The notes: generated from the sequence alone by a model not told the origin. Shown: positions 11,102 through 21,713, numbered from the stretch's first letter. The stretch: DNA of 64,000 nt from Hemibagrus wyckioides (GCF_019097595.1 NC_080720.1:27584352-27648351), one strand, 5' to 3'. Translations and numbers: made by a program.

Positions 11102-11999
11102 AGGAGTGGAGTAAACAGTGTAAGGTCATCAGCAGTGACTTTCTGACCTTATAATTTCCCCTCTGGTGATGCAGATGTGTGTGTGTGTGTGTGTGTGTAG
11201 AGATATACAAACTGTCAGGCGCAATGTAAAAACAAAGCGTTCAATAATACACTGTTATGTAGTGATGTAATAAATATACTCAAAGCTAGAGATATGAGAC
11301 TATAGCTGCTGTTGCTAAAAAAAAAAACATAGCTGCTGTTGCTAGGTAACCTGATACCTTGAAGTACCTTCCAAAATGGGCGGAGCCAGTTTCAGCTGAG
11401 ATGCTGGTCTCCCTGATGAAATGGTTTCTGATATACTGTGATCTAAACAGAATCACATTCCCATGCTGCTGAATATCTGATGGGTCAGAAGGTGTTGAAA
11501 ATTTTTTCATGCCAATATAAAATCATCAAGTCTAACAACTTACACAGGGCAGTGTCTGACCAAACCTGTCCCACAGGAAGTAAAAAAACAAAAAACAAAA
11601 AATGTTTGCAATCAAATTATTTGCAGCATGTCCTGTACACTGAATCTCTACACTCTGGCACATGCAGACAATGAATTTTTGAATGAGATCGATATGTAAT
11701 AAATGATTTCACTTCTTTTTAAAACACTTCAGTCACGAGGCTCATGAAACTTTTCTCCGCAAACACAGTAAAATGTCCACAACTTAATCCCGTAGCCACG
11801 TTACTGTACCGTGTTACCAATTTATTATGTTTGTGGAAAAGAGGAGAAGGTGTATGAACCCTGGACATATAATAATTCACTGTGAAAAGCACATGCTTGA
11901 AGTAGAAAATAATACAATAAAAATAAAATAAGTAAAATTATTCATTACATATCGTCTTATTCAAATAGCAGAGATTAAACAGTGCAAAAAAAAAACAAC
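11102..11999. other. AT-rich intron-like sequence
   Basis: Includes (TG)n at 11177-11198 and a short direct duplication of CATAGCTGCTGTTGCTA near 11300-11345. No gene recognised. Confidence 0.45.
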
Positions 12000-12335
12000 A
12001 AACCTAAAAAAAAACAAAACAACAAAACCTAAATTACAAACCTGAAAACAAAATAAAAAACCTCAACAAAAACAAAATAATAAATAATATATAAAATAAG
12101 AGATCGGAAAACAAAATAAGAAATCCCAAAACAAAACAAACCCAAAAAAACAAAATTACAAATCTAAAAACAAAATAGCAAACTGAAAAAAAAACCCAAA
12201 ATAACAAACCCAAAAACAAAATAACAAACAAACAAACAAAAAAATAAATAAATCCCAAAACAAAATAACAAACCAAACAAAATAAAACAACAATCCCAAA
12301 AACAAAATAACAAACCCAAAAAATCTATAACGGAT
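12000..12335 (-). repeat. Diverged inverted array of the 20-bp minisatellite
   Basis: A-rich on the plus strand. Its reverse complement repeats TTATTTTGTTTTTGGGTTTG, which matches the phase-shifted unit TTATTGTGTTTCTGGATTTG of the neighbouring array at 17 of 20 positions. The two arrays are therefore head to head in opposite orientation, about 5 bp apart. Copies are irregular and clearly older than the right-hand array. Confidence 0.75.
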
Positions 12336-12340
12336 TAATT

Positions 12341-13200
12341 ATTGTGTTTCTGGATTTGTTATTGTGTTTCTGGATTTGTTATTGTGTTTCTGGATTTGTT
12401 ATTGTGTTTCTGGATTTGTTATTGTGTTTCTGGATTTGTTATTGTGTTTCTGGATTTGTTATTGTGTTTCTGGATTTGTTATTGTGTTTCTGGATTTGTT
12501 ATTGTGTTTCTGGATTTGTTATTGTGTTTCTGGATTTGTTATTGTGTTCCTGGATTTGTTATTGTGTTTCTGGATTTGTTATTGTGTTTCTGGATTTGTT
12601 ATTGTGTTTCTGGATTTGTTATTGTGTTCCTGGATTTGTTATTGTGTTCCTGGATTTGTTATTGTGTTTCTGGATTTGTTATTGTGTTTCTGGATTTGTT
12701 ATTGTGTTTCTGGATTTGTTATTGTGTTTCTGGATTTGTTATTGTGTTTCTGGATTTGTTATTGTGTTTCTGGATTTGTTATTGTGTTCCTGGATTTGTT
12801 ATTGTGTTTCTGGATTTGTTATTGTGTTTCTGGATTTGTTATTGTGTTCCTGGATTTGTTATTGTGTTTCTGGATTTGTTATTGTGTTTCTGGATTTGTT
12901 ATTGTGTTCCTGGATTTGTTATTGTGTTCCTGGATTTGTTATTGTGTTTCTGGATTTGTTATTGTGTTCCTGGATTTGTTATTGTGTTTCTGGATTTGTT
13001 ATTGTGTTCCTGGATTTGTTATTGTGTTTCTGGATTTGTTATTGTGTTTCTGGATTTGTTATTGTGTTTCTGGATTTGTTATTGTGTTCCTGGATTTGTT
13101 ATTGTGTTTCTGGATTTGTTATTGTGTTTCTGGATTTGTTATTGTGTTTCTGGATTTGTTATTGTGTTCCTGGATTTGTTATTGTGTTTCTGGATTTGTT
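12341..13200. repeat. 43-copy 20-bp minisatellite
   Basis: Forty-three uninterrupted copies of ATTGTGTTTCTGGATTTGTT with no length changes. The only variation is T or C at unit position 9; 11 copies carry C (starting 12541, 12621, 12641, 12781, 12841, 12901, 12921, 12961, 13001, 13081, 13161). The unit has no stop codon in any forward frame, and 20 is not a multiple of 3. Three long frames of 290-367 codons therefore arise, all spelling one cyclic Cys/Leu/Val/Phe-rich 20-residue motif. They show no start context or homology and are artefacts. Confidence 0.98.
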
Positions 13201-13444
13201 ATTGTGTTTTCTGATTTATTTGTTATTTTCTTTTGGCACTTCTCAACCTTTGCTCATTTCACACAACCTAACCATGAAGTACGAAGTTTCAGAGCCAAGG
13301 TACAAGATTTCAAGAATGAAGTCATCATATTTTAAGACAGCTTTTTGCCAGAATTCTAAAAATAAATGTACACAAGGTGTGATATATAGGACTACAGTTG
13401 GCTTGACTCCGTATAGCCATATTTCTTTTTGTTTTTACGCCCTA
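13201..13444. other. Short unique spacer
   Basis: Begins with a broken last copy of the 20-bp unit (to about 13230), then unique AT-rich DNA. Nothing else recognised. Confidence 0.5.
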
Positions 13445-13812
13445 TAATCTTTGATATAATTGATTAATTCGCCTCACATTCGCCTCACACCTCCAGTGCC
13501 CTGGGTTCGAGTCTCACTCCTGCTCACTGTGTGTGTGGAGTTTGCATATTCTCCCCGTGCTTGATGGGTTTCCTCCCACAGGGTGCTACTGTTATCTCCC
13601 ACAGTCCAAAGACGTGCTTCTAGGCTGATTGGAGTCTCTAAATTGCCCGTAGTGTGTGATTGCATTAGTGTGTGTGTGTGCCCTGTGATGGGTTGGTACG
13701 CCGTCCAGGGTGTATCCTGCCTCGATGCCTGATGACGCCTGAGATAGGCACAGGCTCCCTGTGACCCGAGGATAGATCGGATAAGCGGTACAGACAATGA
13801 AATGAAATGAAA
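13445..13812 (+). repeat. tRNA-derived SINE, fish V-SINE/Mermaid-like
   Basis: Head with a box B-like GGGTTCGAGTCTC, then body blocks GTGGAGTTTGCATATTCTCC, TTTCCTCCCACAGGG, TCCAAAGACGTGC, GGCTGATTGGAGTCTCTAAA, GTGATGGGTTGG and TCCAGGGTGTATCCTGCCTC. It ends GATAAGCGGTACAGACAATG and an (ATGAA)n-like tail. The blocks match my memory of the widespread fish SINE body; the exact family name is uncertain. Plus orientation, antisense to the PKC exons. Confidence 0.88.
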
Positions 13813-14905
13813 ATGTTGATTTCTCACATTAGGAAGGAGTCTCCCATGTCAACCTGCCTTCAGGACGGAGAGTTTTACTCATCACTGAATGTCACCCTGC
13901 GCTTTTTTAACTCTTTCTATTTACATTTAATGTTCGTGTGACTCGTTCATTCCTGTTATCGCTTTCAGTCCATTACAAACAGTTGTCCCTTCACCGTCCT
14001 CTCCTGTATCCTCTTTCTTCAAGCTAATAAGACAAAAAGAACGCCACAAGCCTGTCATTTTAACGACAAACCCGGCTAGCGTAAACAACTCTGTCCTGAA
14101 GTCTTCTGAAGAATTGACAAAGCACTGTGACGCCTTTCAGGAAAGTTACATAAGCGTCTCCTAAGAAAAAAAAAAGAAAACTTCAACGATTATACATTTT
14201 TTCTTTGTTTAACAATAATACAGCATGTACACCGTTACTACAGAAACATTAACGGATTAAAACAAGCGCACTCATGTAAACATTATGTTACTTTCTGACC
14301 TGTCTGTTTATGTAAAATTCATCCACACCTTCTGACCAATCAGATTCGAGAACCAGCTTTCTGAATAAATCACCAAAGCATACATTACTGTGTACTTTTT
14401 TGGGATGTCATCAAATCCTGACGTTTCCTGAAGTTAACATTTATTACTGAGTAATTTATAATATACCTAAACCCTTGCTTTCTCCTTTGCATATTTGTGG
14501 CATCTACAACCGAGATTGGGTAAAAACAGCGCATGACTGCTTTAAATAATGGCTTGGACATGTTTTCCTTTCTGCCCTGAGCAGCCATTGTTTGTCGTGT
14601 AGTTGACCAGGTGCTAATTTTTCAGTCAGTTCCTTAAATACGCCGAGTCCACTTCGACCAGTTTATCCTGAACTGACTTTTCTGCAAAAATAAAACTGCC
14701 TGCCATTTGGACATTGTTTTTATCTTTCCCCTCAATTACCTCAAAGCAAAGTGTACAAAGCACCTGATATGAGGCACCAAGGCGCTGGTCAGTTTCTGAC
14801 TGAATTTTGAAGCATCTAAGCATCTTCTAACACCACATTATTTCACACTGTACATGTCTGGTACAGCAATGTGGAGGTCACCCTGGGGAAAAAGAGCTTC
14901 TAATA
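13813..14905. other. Unique intron-like sequence
   Basis: No gene supported. Around 14320-14350 is TTCTGACCAATCAGATTCGA, resembling TTCTGGCCAATAAGAATGAA at 18714 and possibly part of an old dispersed repeat. The ~65-codon frames on the minus strand have no recognisable motif. Confidence 0.45.
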
Positions 14906-15275
14906 AACCATCCATCCATCCATCCATCCATCCATACCCACTTTATTCCTAATCAGGGTCACGGGGATCTGCTGGAGCCTATCCCAGCACACACTGGGCG
15001 AAAGGCAGGGGTACACCCTGGGTAGGTCACCAGTCCATCACAGGGCCACACATATAGACAGACAACCACACACACTCCTATGAGCAATTTAGAATTACCA
15101 ATCAACCTAATGTACATGTTTTTGGACTGTAGGAGGAAACCGGAGTACCTGGAGTAAACCCACGCAGGCACGGGGAGAACATGCAAACTCCACACAGAAA
15201 GGCCCCTGCCTATTCGAACCCGGGACCTTCTTGCTGTAAGGCAACAGTGCTAACCACTAAGCCACCATGCAGAGC
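14906..15275 (-). repeat. SINE copy, inverted, with (GGAT)n tail
   Basis: On the minus strand: a head with GAACCCGGG... box-B region near 15220, then GTGGAGTTTGCATGTTCTCC, GTGGGTTTACTCCAGG, TCCTACAGTCC, GTGATGGACTGG and CAGGGTGTACCC, ending in a (GGAT)n tail (14911-14935 on plus as CATC). Related to the 13445 SINE body but a separate, differently tailed copy. Confidence 0.85.
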
Positions 15276-15508
15276 AACTTACATTAATCTAAACACCTTA
15301 ACCACTAAACTACAACTTCCCTAGTTCATGATGTTATATTAGTGAAAATATTAACAACAGTTTATTCGATGTGAAATCAATTATGCTGGAATTTACTCAC
15401 GTATATTGCGTTTAGTGTGAATGAATTTCCTCCAGTATGTGACTAATGAGGAGTCTGTACAGATCAGAGACTAGGAGCTGGGTATCGACACCAAACAGAT
15501 CAATTCAG

Positions 15509-15547
<39 letters not shown>

Positions 15548-15911
15548 ACACACACAGCTCTGGGGGCTTTTTTATCCCCTGCCTCTCCTGAAGGCTTTAA
15601 GCTAATAGTATCTGTGGATCTCATTTGGGTTTAAACTCATTTACTTCTATTTTTTTTTTTTTTTTGCTTCAGCAGTTTCTTGTGTCTGTGTGCATCTGGG
15701 GGACTATAACCATTTGGGAAAAGGAAACGCTTCTGTTAGTAGAGTCTCATAACACACAATACAGCCATGAGGTACGACAGAGGTTCAGATCCACTTAAAA
15801 AATAAAATAAAATAAAATAAAATAAAATAAAAACTACAAGATTGTGAGAGTAATCATCATATTTTGAAAATAATGTTGCACCATGAAGGAAAAAAGGGAG
15901 AAAAATATATA
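15276..15911. other. Spacer with CA and AAAAT repeats
   Basis: Contains (CA)n at 15511-15556 with one TACA interruption, a T run at 15649-15665 and (AAAAT)n at 15799-15831. No gene recognised. Confidence 0.55.
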
Positions 15912-16399
15912 CAGCTCTGGAAAAAAATAAGAGACCACTGCAAAATAATCAGTTTTTTTCTTCCAGGTTCATGTATTGGTGAGATGAACAGTTTTGTTTC
16001 ATTTTTTGTGAACTGCTGACATTATTTCTCCTAAAGTCAAAATATAACTATTGTTATTTAGAGTGTATATTTAAAGGAAATGACAACACATCAAAATAAC
16101 CCAAGATCATGCAGTATGTGCAGAGCTTTAATAACTCAAATAAAACAAAATGTTAATGCTTTGGCTAAATAACATTAAGAAATCAGTATTTTGATGGAAT
16201 AACTCTGATTTGCATGCGCTCTCCACCAGTTTCTCACATTGCTGTTGGGGAACTTTATTCCACTCTTTTTGCAAAAAGAGCAAACAGCTCAGCTTTGCTT
16301 GATGGTTTGTGACCATCCATCATCCTCTTGATGACATTCCAGAAGTTTTCAATAGGGTTCACATCTGGAGGGCAATGGTCTCTTATTTTTTTTCCTGAC

Positions 16400-16402
<3 letters not shown>
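15912..16402 (-). mobile_element. Internally deleted Tc1-like element
   Basis: Ends are imperfect inverted repeats: CAGCTCTGGAAAAAAATAAG on the left and, reverse-complemented, CAGGTCAGGAAAAAAAATAA on the right, both followed by GAGACCA. TA duplications flank it (15910-15911 and 16403-16404). The minus strand retains the C-terminal transposase region, including the DVNPIENFWNVIKRMM block with the third catalytic Glu and WNKVPQQQCEKLVES near the C-terminus. The N-terminal DNA-binding part and first two Asp are gone, so it is non-autonomous. The right TA adjoins a long (TA)n tract. Confidence 0.9.

Positions 16403-16457
<55 letters not shown>
16403..16457. repeat. (TA)27 microsatellite
   Basis: Uninterrupted TA dinucleotides directly abutting the right end of the Tc1 derivative. 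The repeat may have grown from the TA target duplication, or the element may have inserted into an existing TA tract. Confidence 0.95.
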
Positions 16458-16461
<4 letters not shown>

Positions 16462-16634
16462 TGAAATCTATTAAAGAACATCACCTCATATATATTCATA
16501 TTTGACCCATTTCCATTTGCATTTATTGTTGTGAGACATCCATGAAACAAGTTTTATCACTTACGTTATAAGAGTAAAACTGTAAACTGTGCTGTGAAAG
16601 AAAACTCTTTTGTGATGTTTGTGTCGGTTCTTAC

Positions 16635-16763
16635 CTGTAATGTGCAGCTCGTCTCCTTTCACGTCGATCTTCATAAAGAGACGTCCCCGCCGCTCCGTGT
16701 AGTCCATTCCACACAGGCTTGGCACGTTGAGCACACACTGCTTATGGACGTTCATGTCGCATG
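16635..16763 (-). CDS. prkca: Conventional protein kinase C exon, second half of C1B
   Basis: Internal exon of 129 nt (43 codons, phase 2 in, 1 out) of a diacylglycerol- and Ca2+-activated Ser/Thr kinase. It completes Thr across the junction, then encodes [18 protein letters not shown], the end of the C1B zinc finger (Cys, His, Cys, Cys in CX4HX2CX7C spacing). [10 protein letters not shown] and the first strand of the C2 domain (GDELHIT) follow. Acceptor CACAG is at 16764 and donor GTAAGA at 16629-16634. Gln in VHKQC and Met in CGMD fit vertebrate PKC alpha better than beta or gamma, as I recall them; the strand after RGRL is more divergent, so the paralogue is not certain. The next C2 exon should lie at lower coordinates but I could not find it in the window. 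Confidence 0.92.
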
Positions 16764-16793
16764 CTGTGAAAACACACACACACACACACAAAT
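16764..16793 (-). promoter_or_regulatory. 3' splice site with (TG)9T4 tract
   Basis: On the coding strand the acceptor reads (TG)9 TTTT CACAG. A TG microsatellite with only four T replaces the usual pyrimidine tract. In human CFTR a TGmTn tract of the same form before exon 9 controls skipping of that exon. Here the downstream exon is 129 nt and could be skipped without a frameshift. Weak-site behaviour is inference. Confidence 0.75.
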
Positions 16794-16904
16794 ACATCAT
16801 TATAGTATGAAAAGTTTTATGCCTTAGCTTAGGAGTTCATTTCTAAGACAGTTCTAAACAGATCAGAGCAGTACAGTATAGTATAGTATCTGATCTGTAC
16901 TCAC
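16794..16904 (-). other. Remainder of 141-nt PKC intron
   Basis: The intron between the two C1B exons is only 141 nt (16764-16904), with donor GTGAGT at 16899-16904. It contains GTATAGTATAGTATC-like short repeats near 16878-16890 and no other feature. Confidence 0.85.
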
Positions 16905-17016
16905 TATCGCATTTCATGCCCTGGTGGATGAGGCCGTACAGCAGCGAGCCGCAGTGATCGCAAAATGTCGGGCTGCCATAAGTGTGGATCTTAAATTTGT
17001 GCTTGCTTCTTGGATC
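16905..17016 (-). CDS. prkca: Conventional protein kinase C exon, first half of C1B
   Basis: Exon of 112 nt on the minus strand between a strong acceptor (TCTCTGTCTCTACAG) and donor A|GTGAGT. It encodes [16 protein letters not shown], then [21 protein letters not shown]. Together with the next exon it gives the full C1 signature HX12CX2CX13CX2CX4HX2CX7C. This domain binds diacylglycerol or phorbol ester and brings the kinase to membranes. Splicing joins GAT A to CA TGC, restoring KCDTCDMNV exactly as in the family. Upstream C1A exons are not visible between 17017 and 64000, consistent with a very long intron, as vertebrate PKC alpha genes have. Alpha is favoured, other conventional isoforms not excluded. 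Confidence 0.94.
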
Positions 17017-17078
17017 CTGTAGAGACAGAGAAGGCAGAGATGTGATTTAAATACTGAAATAACTTCCAATAACTGCGC

Positions 17079-17199
<121 letters not shown>

Positions 17200-17205
17200 C
17201 AGATG

Positions 17206-17346
17206 CCTGGCAGCTCCATGTCCAACATTCTCCTACCAATATACTCACTCTCCCTCCTCTGAACATGTCCAAACCATCTTAATCTGGCCTCCCTAACTTT
17301 GTCCCCCAAACGTCCAACATGAGCTGTCCCTCAGATGTACTCGTTC
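17206..17346 (-). pseudogene. LINE ORF2 C-terminal fragment
   Basis: On the minus strand the translation reads GTAHVGRLGDKVREARLR, then WFGHVQRRESEYIGRRML and DMELPG. This is the conserved region downstream of the reverse transcriptase in a common fish non-LTR family. One in-frame TGA precedes GTAH. It is cut at the right by unique DNA and at the left by the (GATA)n array. By family order it continues where the 23729-24268 fragment stops, so both probably come from the same LINE family, though in opposite orientation. Confidence 0.8.
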
Positions 17347-18109
17347 CAGCAGAACGTACAGTATATACTGTATGTATATATTCCAATAGCTGTTGTTGTT
17401 GAATAACTATACTGTTGTCTTGATGTCATAAGGGAAAGAATTTCATGAATTATTTGAGGATTTTTTGTTCTTTTTTTGAAGTTCTTTTACTGTATGTGTT
17501 TGGAAAAAACAGACCACACTGTTGTTGTTGATTGTGGGATGACTGCAATCTATAAAATAATTCAGCTAAGTCTTAGCAATTTTGCAGTCCTGAACTTTTC
17601 GGCTTGGATCAAGATTGCTATTGATTAACAAAACAAAAGCACACAGAGTCTCTAGTCCACTAGCATGATATCGACATTTTTAATAGTCTTGTATATGAAT
17701 GAAAAGCATCTGACAATGAAGAAGAGTCGTTCACTGGTTCTGCGACAACAACTCATAAAGCGGTGTCATATAGTCTCCTCGCTTCACGTCCTTAACAGTG
17801 CTGTAAAGCGTAATAGCTTCATCCTGACACAATTAAGAGAAAATGGCAGAGGGTTTCTTTTTTTTTTCTTTAGTGTCTAAATGGAAAGCAGGCATTAGCA
17901 GAACTGCAGCACAACAGTAACGACAGAATACAAGTATACAAATCTGATATAAAGGTTCATGTAATAAATAAATAAATAAATAAATAAATAAGACAAAGTA
18001 AACACTAACCATTTTTTAGATTTATTAATACTGACAGTACCTTTTTTTTTTTGTAATCTGTTTCTGACTATATTTACGCCAGTAATAGTATTTAAGTTTG
18101 GGATTATTT
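17347..18109. other. Unique intron-like sequence
   Basis: No gene recognised; (AAAT)n at 17960-17991 and T runs near 17854 and 18042. Confidence 0.45.
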
Positions 18110-18680
18110 CTCAGAGGTTAGTCGAAGAATACAGCTTGTAATTGACACACAATAAAGCACAAATTTCTCATGATTTTCCCATGCTGGAAAACGTAAAGAA
18201 GCTGTTTTACAAAACCCTCAGACTGGAGACTCCTTCCAATAAAATAACATAACATAACATAACATAACATAACATAACATAACATAACATAACATAACAT
18301 AACATAACATAACATAACATAACATAACATAACATAACATAACATAACATAACATAAAATCCCTGTGTTTGCTCTTACTATGGAAACATAGTCACAAAAA
18401 ACTCACTCACGTCATAGCAGCTATAAACCTCACTAGCATCTGTTTTTTTTCCTCTCTCGAGAAAGACAATAATACAGCTTGTCATGTAACAGAGAAACAG
18501 CAAAACTGTGTGCAAATCCCTCAGTGATGTTCCCCATGCTGGAAAAACATAAAGCAGCTGTTTTACAAAACCCTCGCACTGGAGACTCCTTCCAAAAACC
18601 CGAAATAAATCAACACATTTCCTCAACATCATAATAGAAAGTCCATATGGTTGCTGTTACTATGGAAACGATAACGCATT
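18110..18680. repeat. Duplicated ~240-bp segment split by a pentanucleotide array
   Basis: Sequence around 18178-18238 (CATGCTGGAAAA, then AGCTGTTTTACAAAACCCTC and GGAGACTCCTTCCAA) recurs at 18534-18597, about 356 bp away. A following block, TTACTATGGAAAC, occurs at both 18375 and 18658. Between the arms of the first copy lies (AACAT)22. Divergence between copies is modest. Family unknown. Confidence 0.75.
18245..18354. repeat. (AACAT)22 pentanucleotide microsatellite
   Basis: Twenty-two perfect AACAT units inside the first copy of the duplicated segment. The minus-strand MLCYV-type frame is an artefact of the 5-bp period. Confidence 0.97.
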
Positions 18681-19161
18681 ATAATGTATGAGTAGGTTTT
18701 TCGAGAAAACACCTTCTGGCCAATAAGAATGAAGAATTCAGCAGTATCAAAGTGTATAAACTACTGACTTCCTTCTATATCAAATCCAAGGTTATATCCC
18801 AGACGATGTTTTCCTGATAGCGTAACAGCAGCCATTTCATTATCTGATGCAAAAAGGACGGCTGTTCATCACCAGGTGATTAACTTCAGCCACGCATTCG
18901 TCTGTATGTTAAGCTGAAGTAGTGTTTCTAGATGTTTCTCGGGAACCTTGAGATGAGGACATGTTACAGAAAAAAAATAAAAACCATACATAATATATTT
19001 ATATATATATATATATATATAAATATATAACTATATTTAATAATATATTTTGTAATATATGTTTTTATTATTATTATTATTTTATTATCACTGTTATTAT
19101 TTTTGCTATTTTTTTTCTTGCTGTTATTATTGTTTTGTTGTGATTATTATAGCTGTTGCTA

Positions 19162-19196
<35 letters not shown>

Positions 19197-19445
19197 GCTG
19201 GCATAGGTGCCATTTTTTTTGTTATTATTATAATTATTATTGTTTTTGTTCTTGGTGTTGTTGTGCTGTTGATATTGTTGTTGACAGTCTCGACTTTCAA
19301 TGAAAAATAAATCTAAATATAATAAAGCAACTAAATACCAATGAATTATTTGAACCACTTTCCTTTTCTTTAGAACTAATTAACTTTTAATGAAGCAATA
19401 ACAGATCATATTAGATCAGAGACATTTAATTCACAATAGGCCACA

Positions 19446-19476
<31 letters not shown>

Positions 19477-20068
19477 GACACGCGCACACACACACACAGG
19501 CTACTCATACAGCTACATTAATTATGGATTGTATATGAAGTTAAAGGTTAATTGGCATGCTATCAGGATTACAGTCCTAAAGCTAAAACGCTGCAAATAA
19601 CCTGACCGCAATTATTTCCTTAAGAAAAAAAAATCTAAAAAAAAAAAAAAAAAATTAATCATTATAATAATAAAATAAAAATCTAAAACAATTACTGAAA
19701 AATAAAAAGAAAACATAAAAAAAGAAAGAAAACAAAAGAAAAAAATGGTGATGTGAATTTTTGTGATATCCCAAAAATTATAAAATTACAGTGCACTTAT
19801 TACACACTTTCAAATTGTAAAATAACAGAGAAAAATAAATAAATAAAAAAATCCACTAGGGCACTTATATCCTAGAGCTTATTTCCACAGTATGAAACAC
19901 TGAAGGACAGAGAGACACATGTTATTATTATACAAATTATGTATGATGATGTAATTTTGCATTTTTTTGTATATACAAAAGGATATAAATATACAAAATA
20001 ATAATAATAGTAATAATAATAATAATTTTCTAATCTGTTATAAAATATATTAAAAAATACAAAGGACG

Positions 20069-20071
<3 letters not shown>
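18681..20071. other. Simple-sequence-rich intron-like DNA
   Basis: Holds (AT)n near 19005-19020, ATT-rich tracts at 19066-19250, (CA)n with CG interruptions at 19446-19498, and A-rich tracts at 19625-19860. No gene recognised on either strand. Confidence 0.5.
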
Positions 20072-20127
<56 letters not shown>

Positions 20128-20162
20128 CATATATAGTCATGTTACAAAAATATACAAAGAAC

Positions 20163-20217
<55 letters not shown>

Positions 20218-20252
20218 CATATATAGTCATGTTACAAAAATATACAAAGAAC

Positions 20253-20305
<53 letters not shown>
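20072..20305. repeat. Tandem 90-bp unit containing (ATA)n
   Basis: Three (AAT)n blocks (about 20073-20124, 20164-20214 and 20252-20304) are separated by two identical linkers that include ACACATATATAGTCATGTTA, CAAAAATATACAAAGAACT. The period is exactly 90 bp, and a diverged linker precedes the first block. Confidence 0.93.
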
Positions 20306-20306
<1 letters not shown>

Positions 20307-21713
20307 CAACTTGCAATCTGATTCTAAAAATTTAAAAAAATATATATATCAAGATATATGAAGTGTATAATAACAGCTAATTTAATATCAAGAGAGTGAG
20401 AAAACACACACACACACACACACACACAGACTGCTAGTATTAGGTACAGAACATTAACCAGGGCTTGTTTATATTGTTGAAACTATAAAGTTAAAACTTG
20501 TGCTGCTTTCACTCAATAAAAAAAAATAAAACCCGGTAGTGATTTTCATCAAGGAGAATCCTGCATTGCTCTGTGTGCATCCACTTGTTGCTTTACCTCA
20601 CAGTGATATCGCTCTCCAGTAACACCATGTCCGACAACATCATTTTTCTAAAACCTGTCACATTAGAGTAGAAATTCACCGCCTGTGCCAGACTCAGCAC
20701 CTCACCCCAGCGCTCCAGCCCTCCCTCTGGCTTCCTTCCTTAATAAGAACATCAATTATGAACAAACGTCATTTATATTTTATGGCATCTTCTGATGGGG
20801 CTGCCAGTGACTGCTACACCATGCAGGTAAAAGCCACCAGATTTTCATGTATATCATAAAACATTTTTAGTCGTGTGTGTGTGTGTTGGGGGGCGGGGGG
20901 GGGGGTAGCTTTTCAGAGACAAACACACACACACACACAGATATTAGTCCATGTGGAAAACACAACATTGAGGGGAAAAAAAGGCTGCTCCCTTTGCGAG
21001 ACAGTGAGTCATCACTTTCCTAAGGAAGACAAGCCCTAATTAGCACTTTAGCCATTTTTACTGCCTTCAAGACACAGAGACAGCCTCTGCTTTCAGTACA
21101 CCAGATCACACACACACACACACACAGGAGTCAGGAGGCAGAACTGGTGCTTAAAAAGTGACATATTTGTGCATTTAGATGTGTGTGTGTGTGTGTAGAC
21201 AATTTGTAGTGGCTAAATTTTTACTGCTTTTCGGTCTTTTCTCTAAAAGTGCATTAGTTGTGATTAATCTTTTCTTTCTTTCTTTTTCCAAGACCAGACA
21301 TCTGACATTTTACCGGATTCGACACTTGAATGATTTTTTTCCCCACTCATTCCCTCACTCCGCCCATAATCACAAAGCTCCGCCCCCCACTCTTTTTTTT
21401 TTTTTACATGCTCTGTACAGTGTTTATAAAATGAGAATTCAAACACAAACACAGGATAATATATATATATATATATATATATTTTCCCAGCGACTTTGTA
21501 AACTTTTGCTAAAACCATGGTTTAATCCAGCTTTGTTTTGACGCTTTTCTTTTAAACAATTTCTTCATATCCGCCGGGTTATCTGTACAGGCTTTAAGGA
21601 AGCTCTGATTCTGAGGCACAAATCTGATGTGTTTTTGTATTCCAACATTTAATTATCACTTAAAAAAATAAAACAAAAACAAAACAAAGAAAAACTGGAA
21701 TTTCTCATAATTT

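Noticed and set aside
10861..11210. Val/Cys-rich minus-strand frames
   Set aside because: Direct translation of the compound CA/CG microsatellite.
12342..13447. Three long overlapping plus-strand frames (290, 323 and 367 codons) of Cys/Leu/Val/Phe-rich repeat
   Set aside because: They are the three frames of one 20-bp tandem unit without stops; no domain, splice sites or conserved start.
1..16600. Downstream PKC C2-domain exons
   Set aside because: Looked for NGLSDPYVKLK-like coding on the minus strand and found none in the window.
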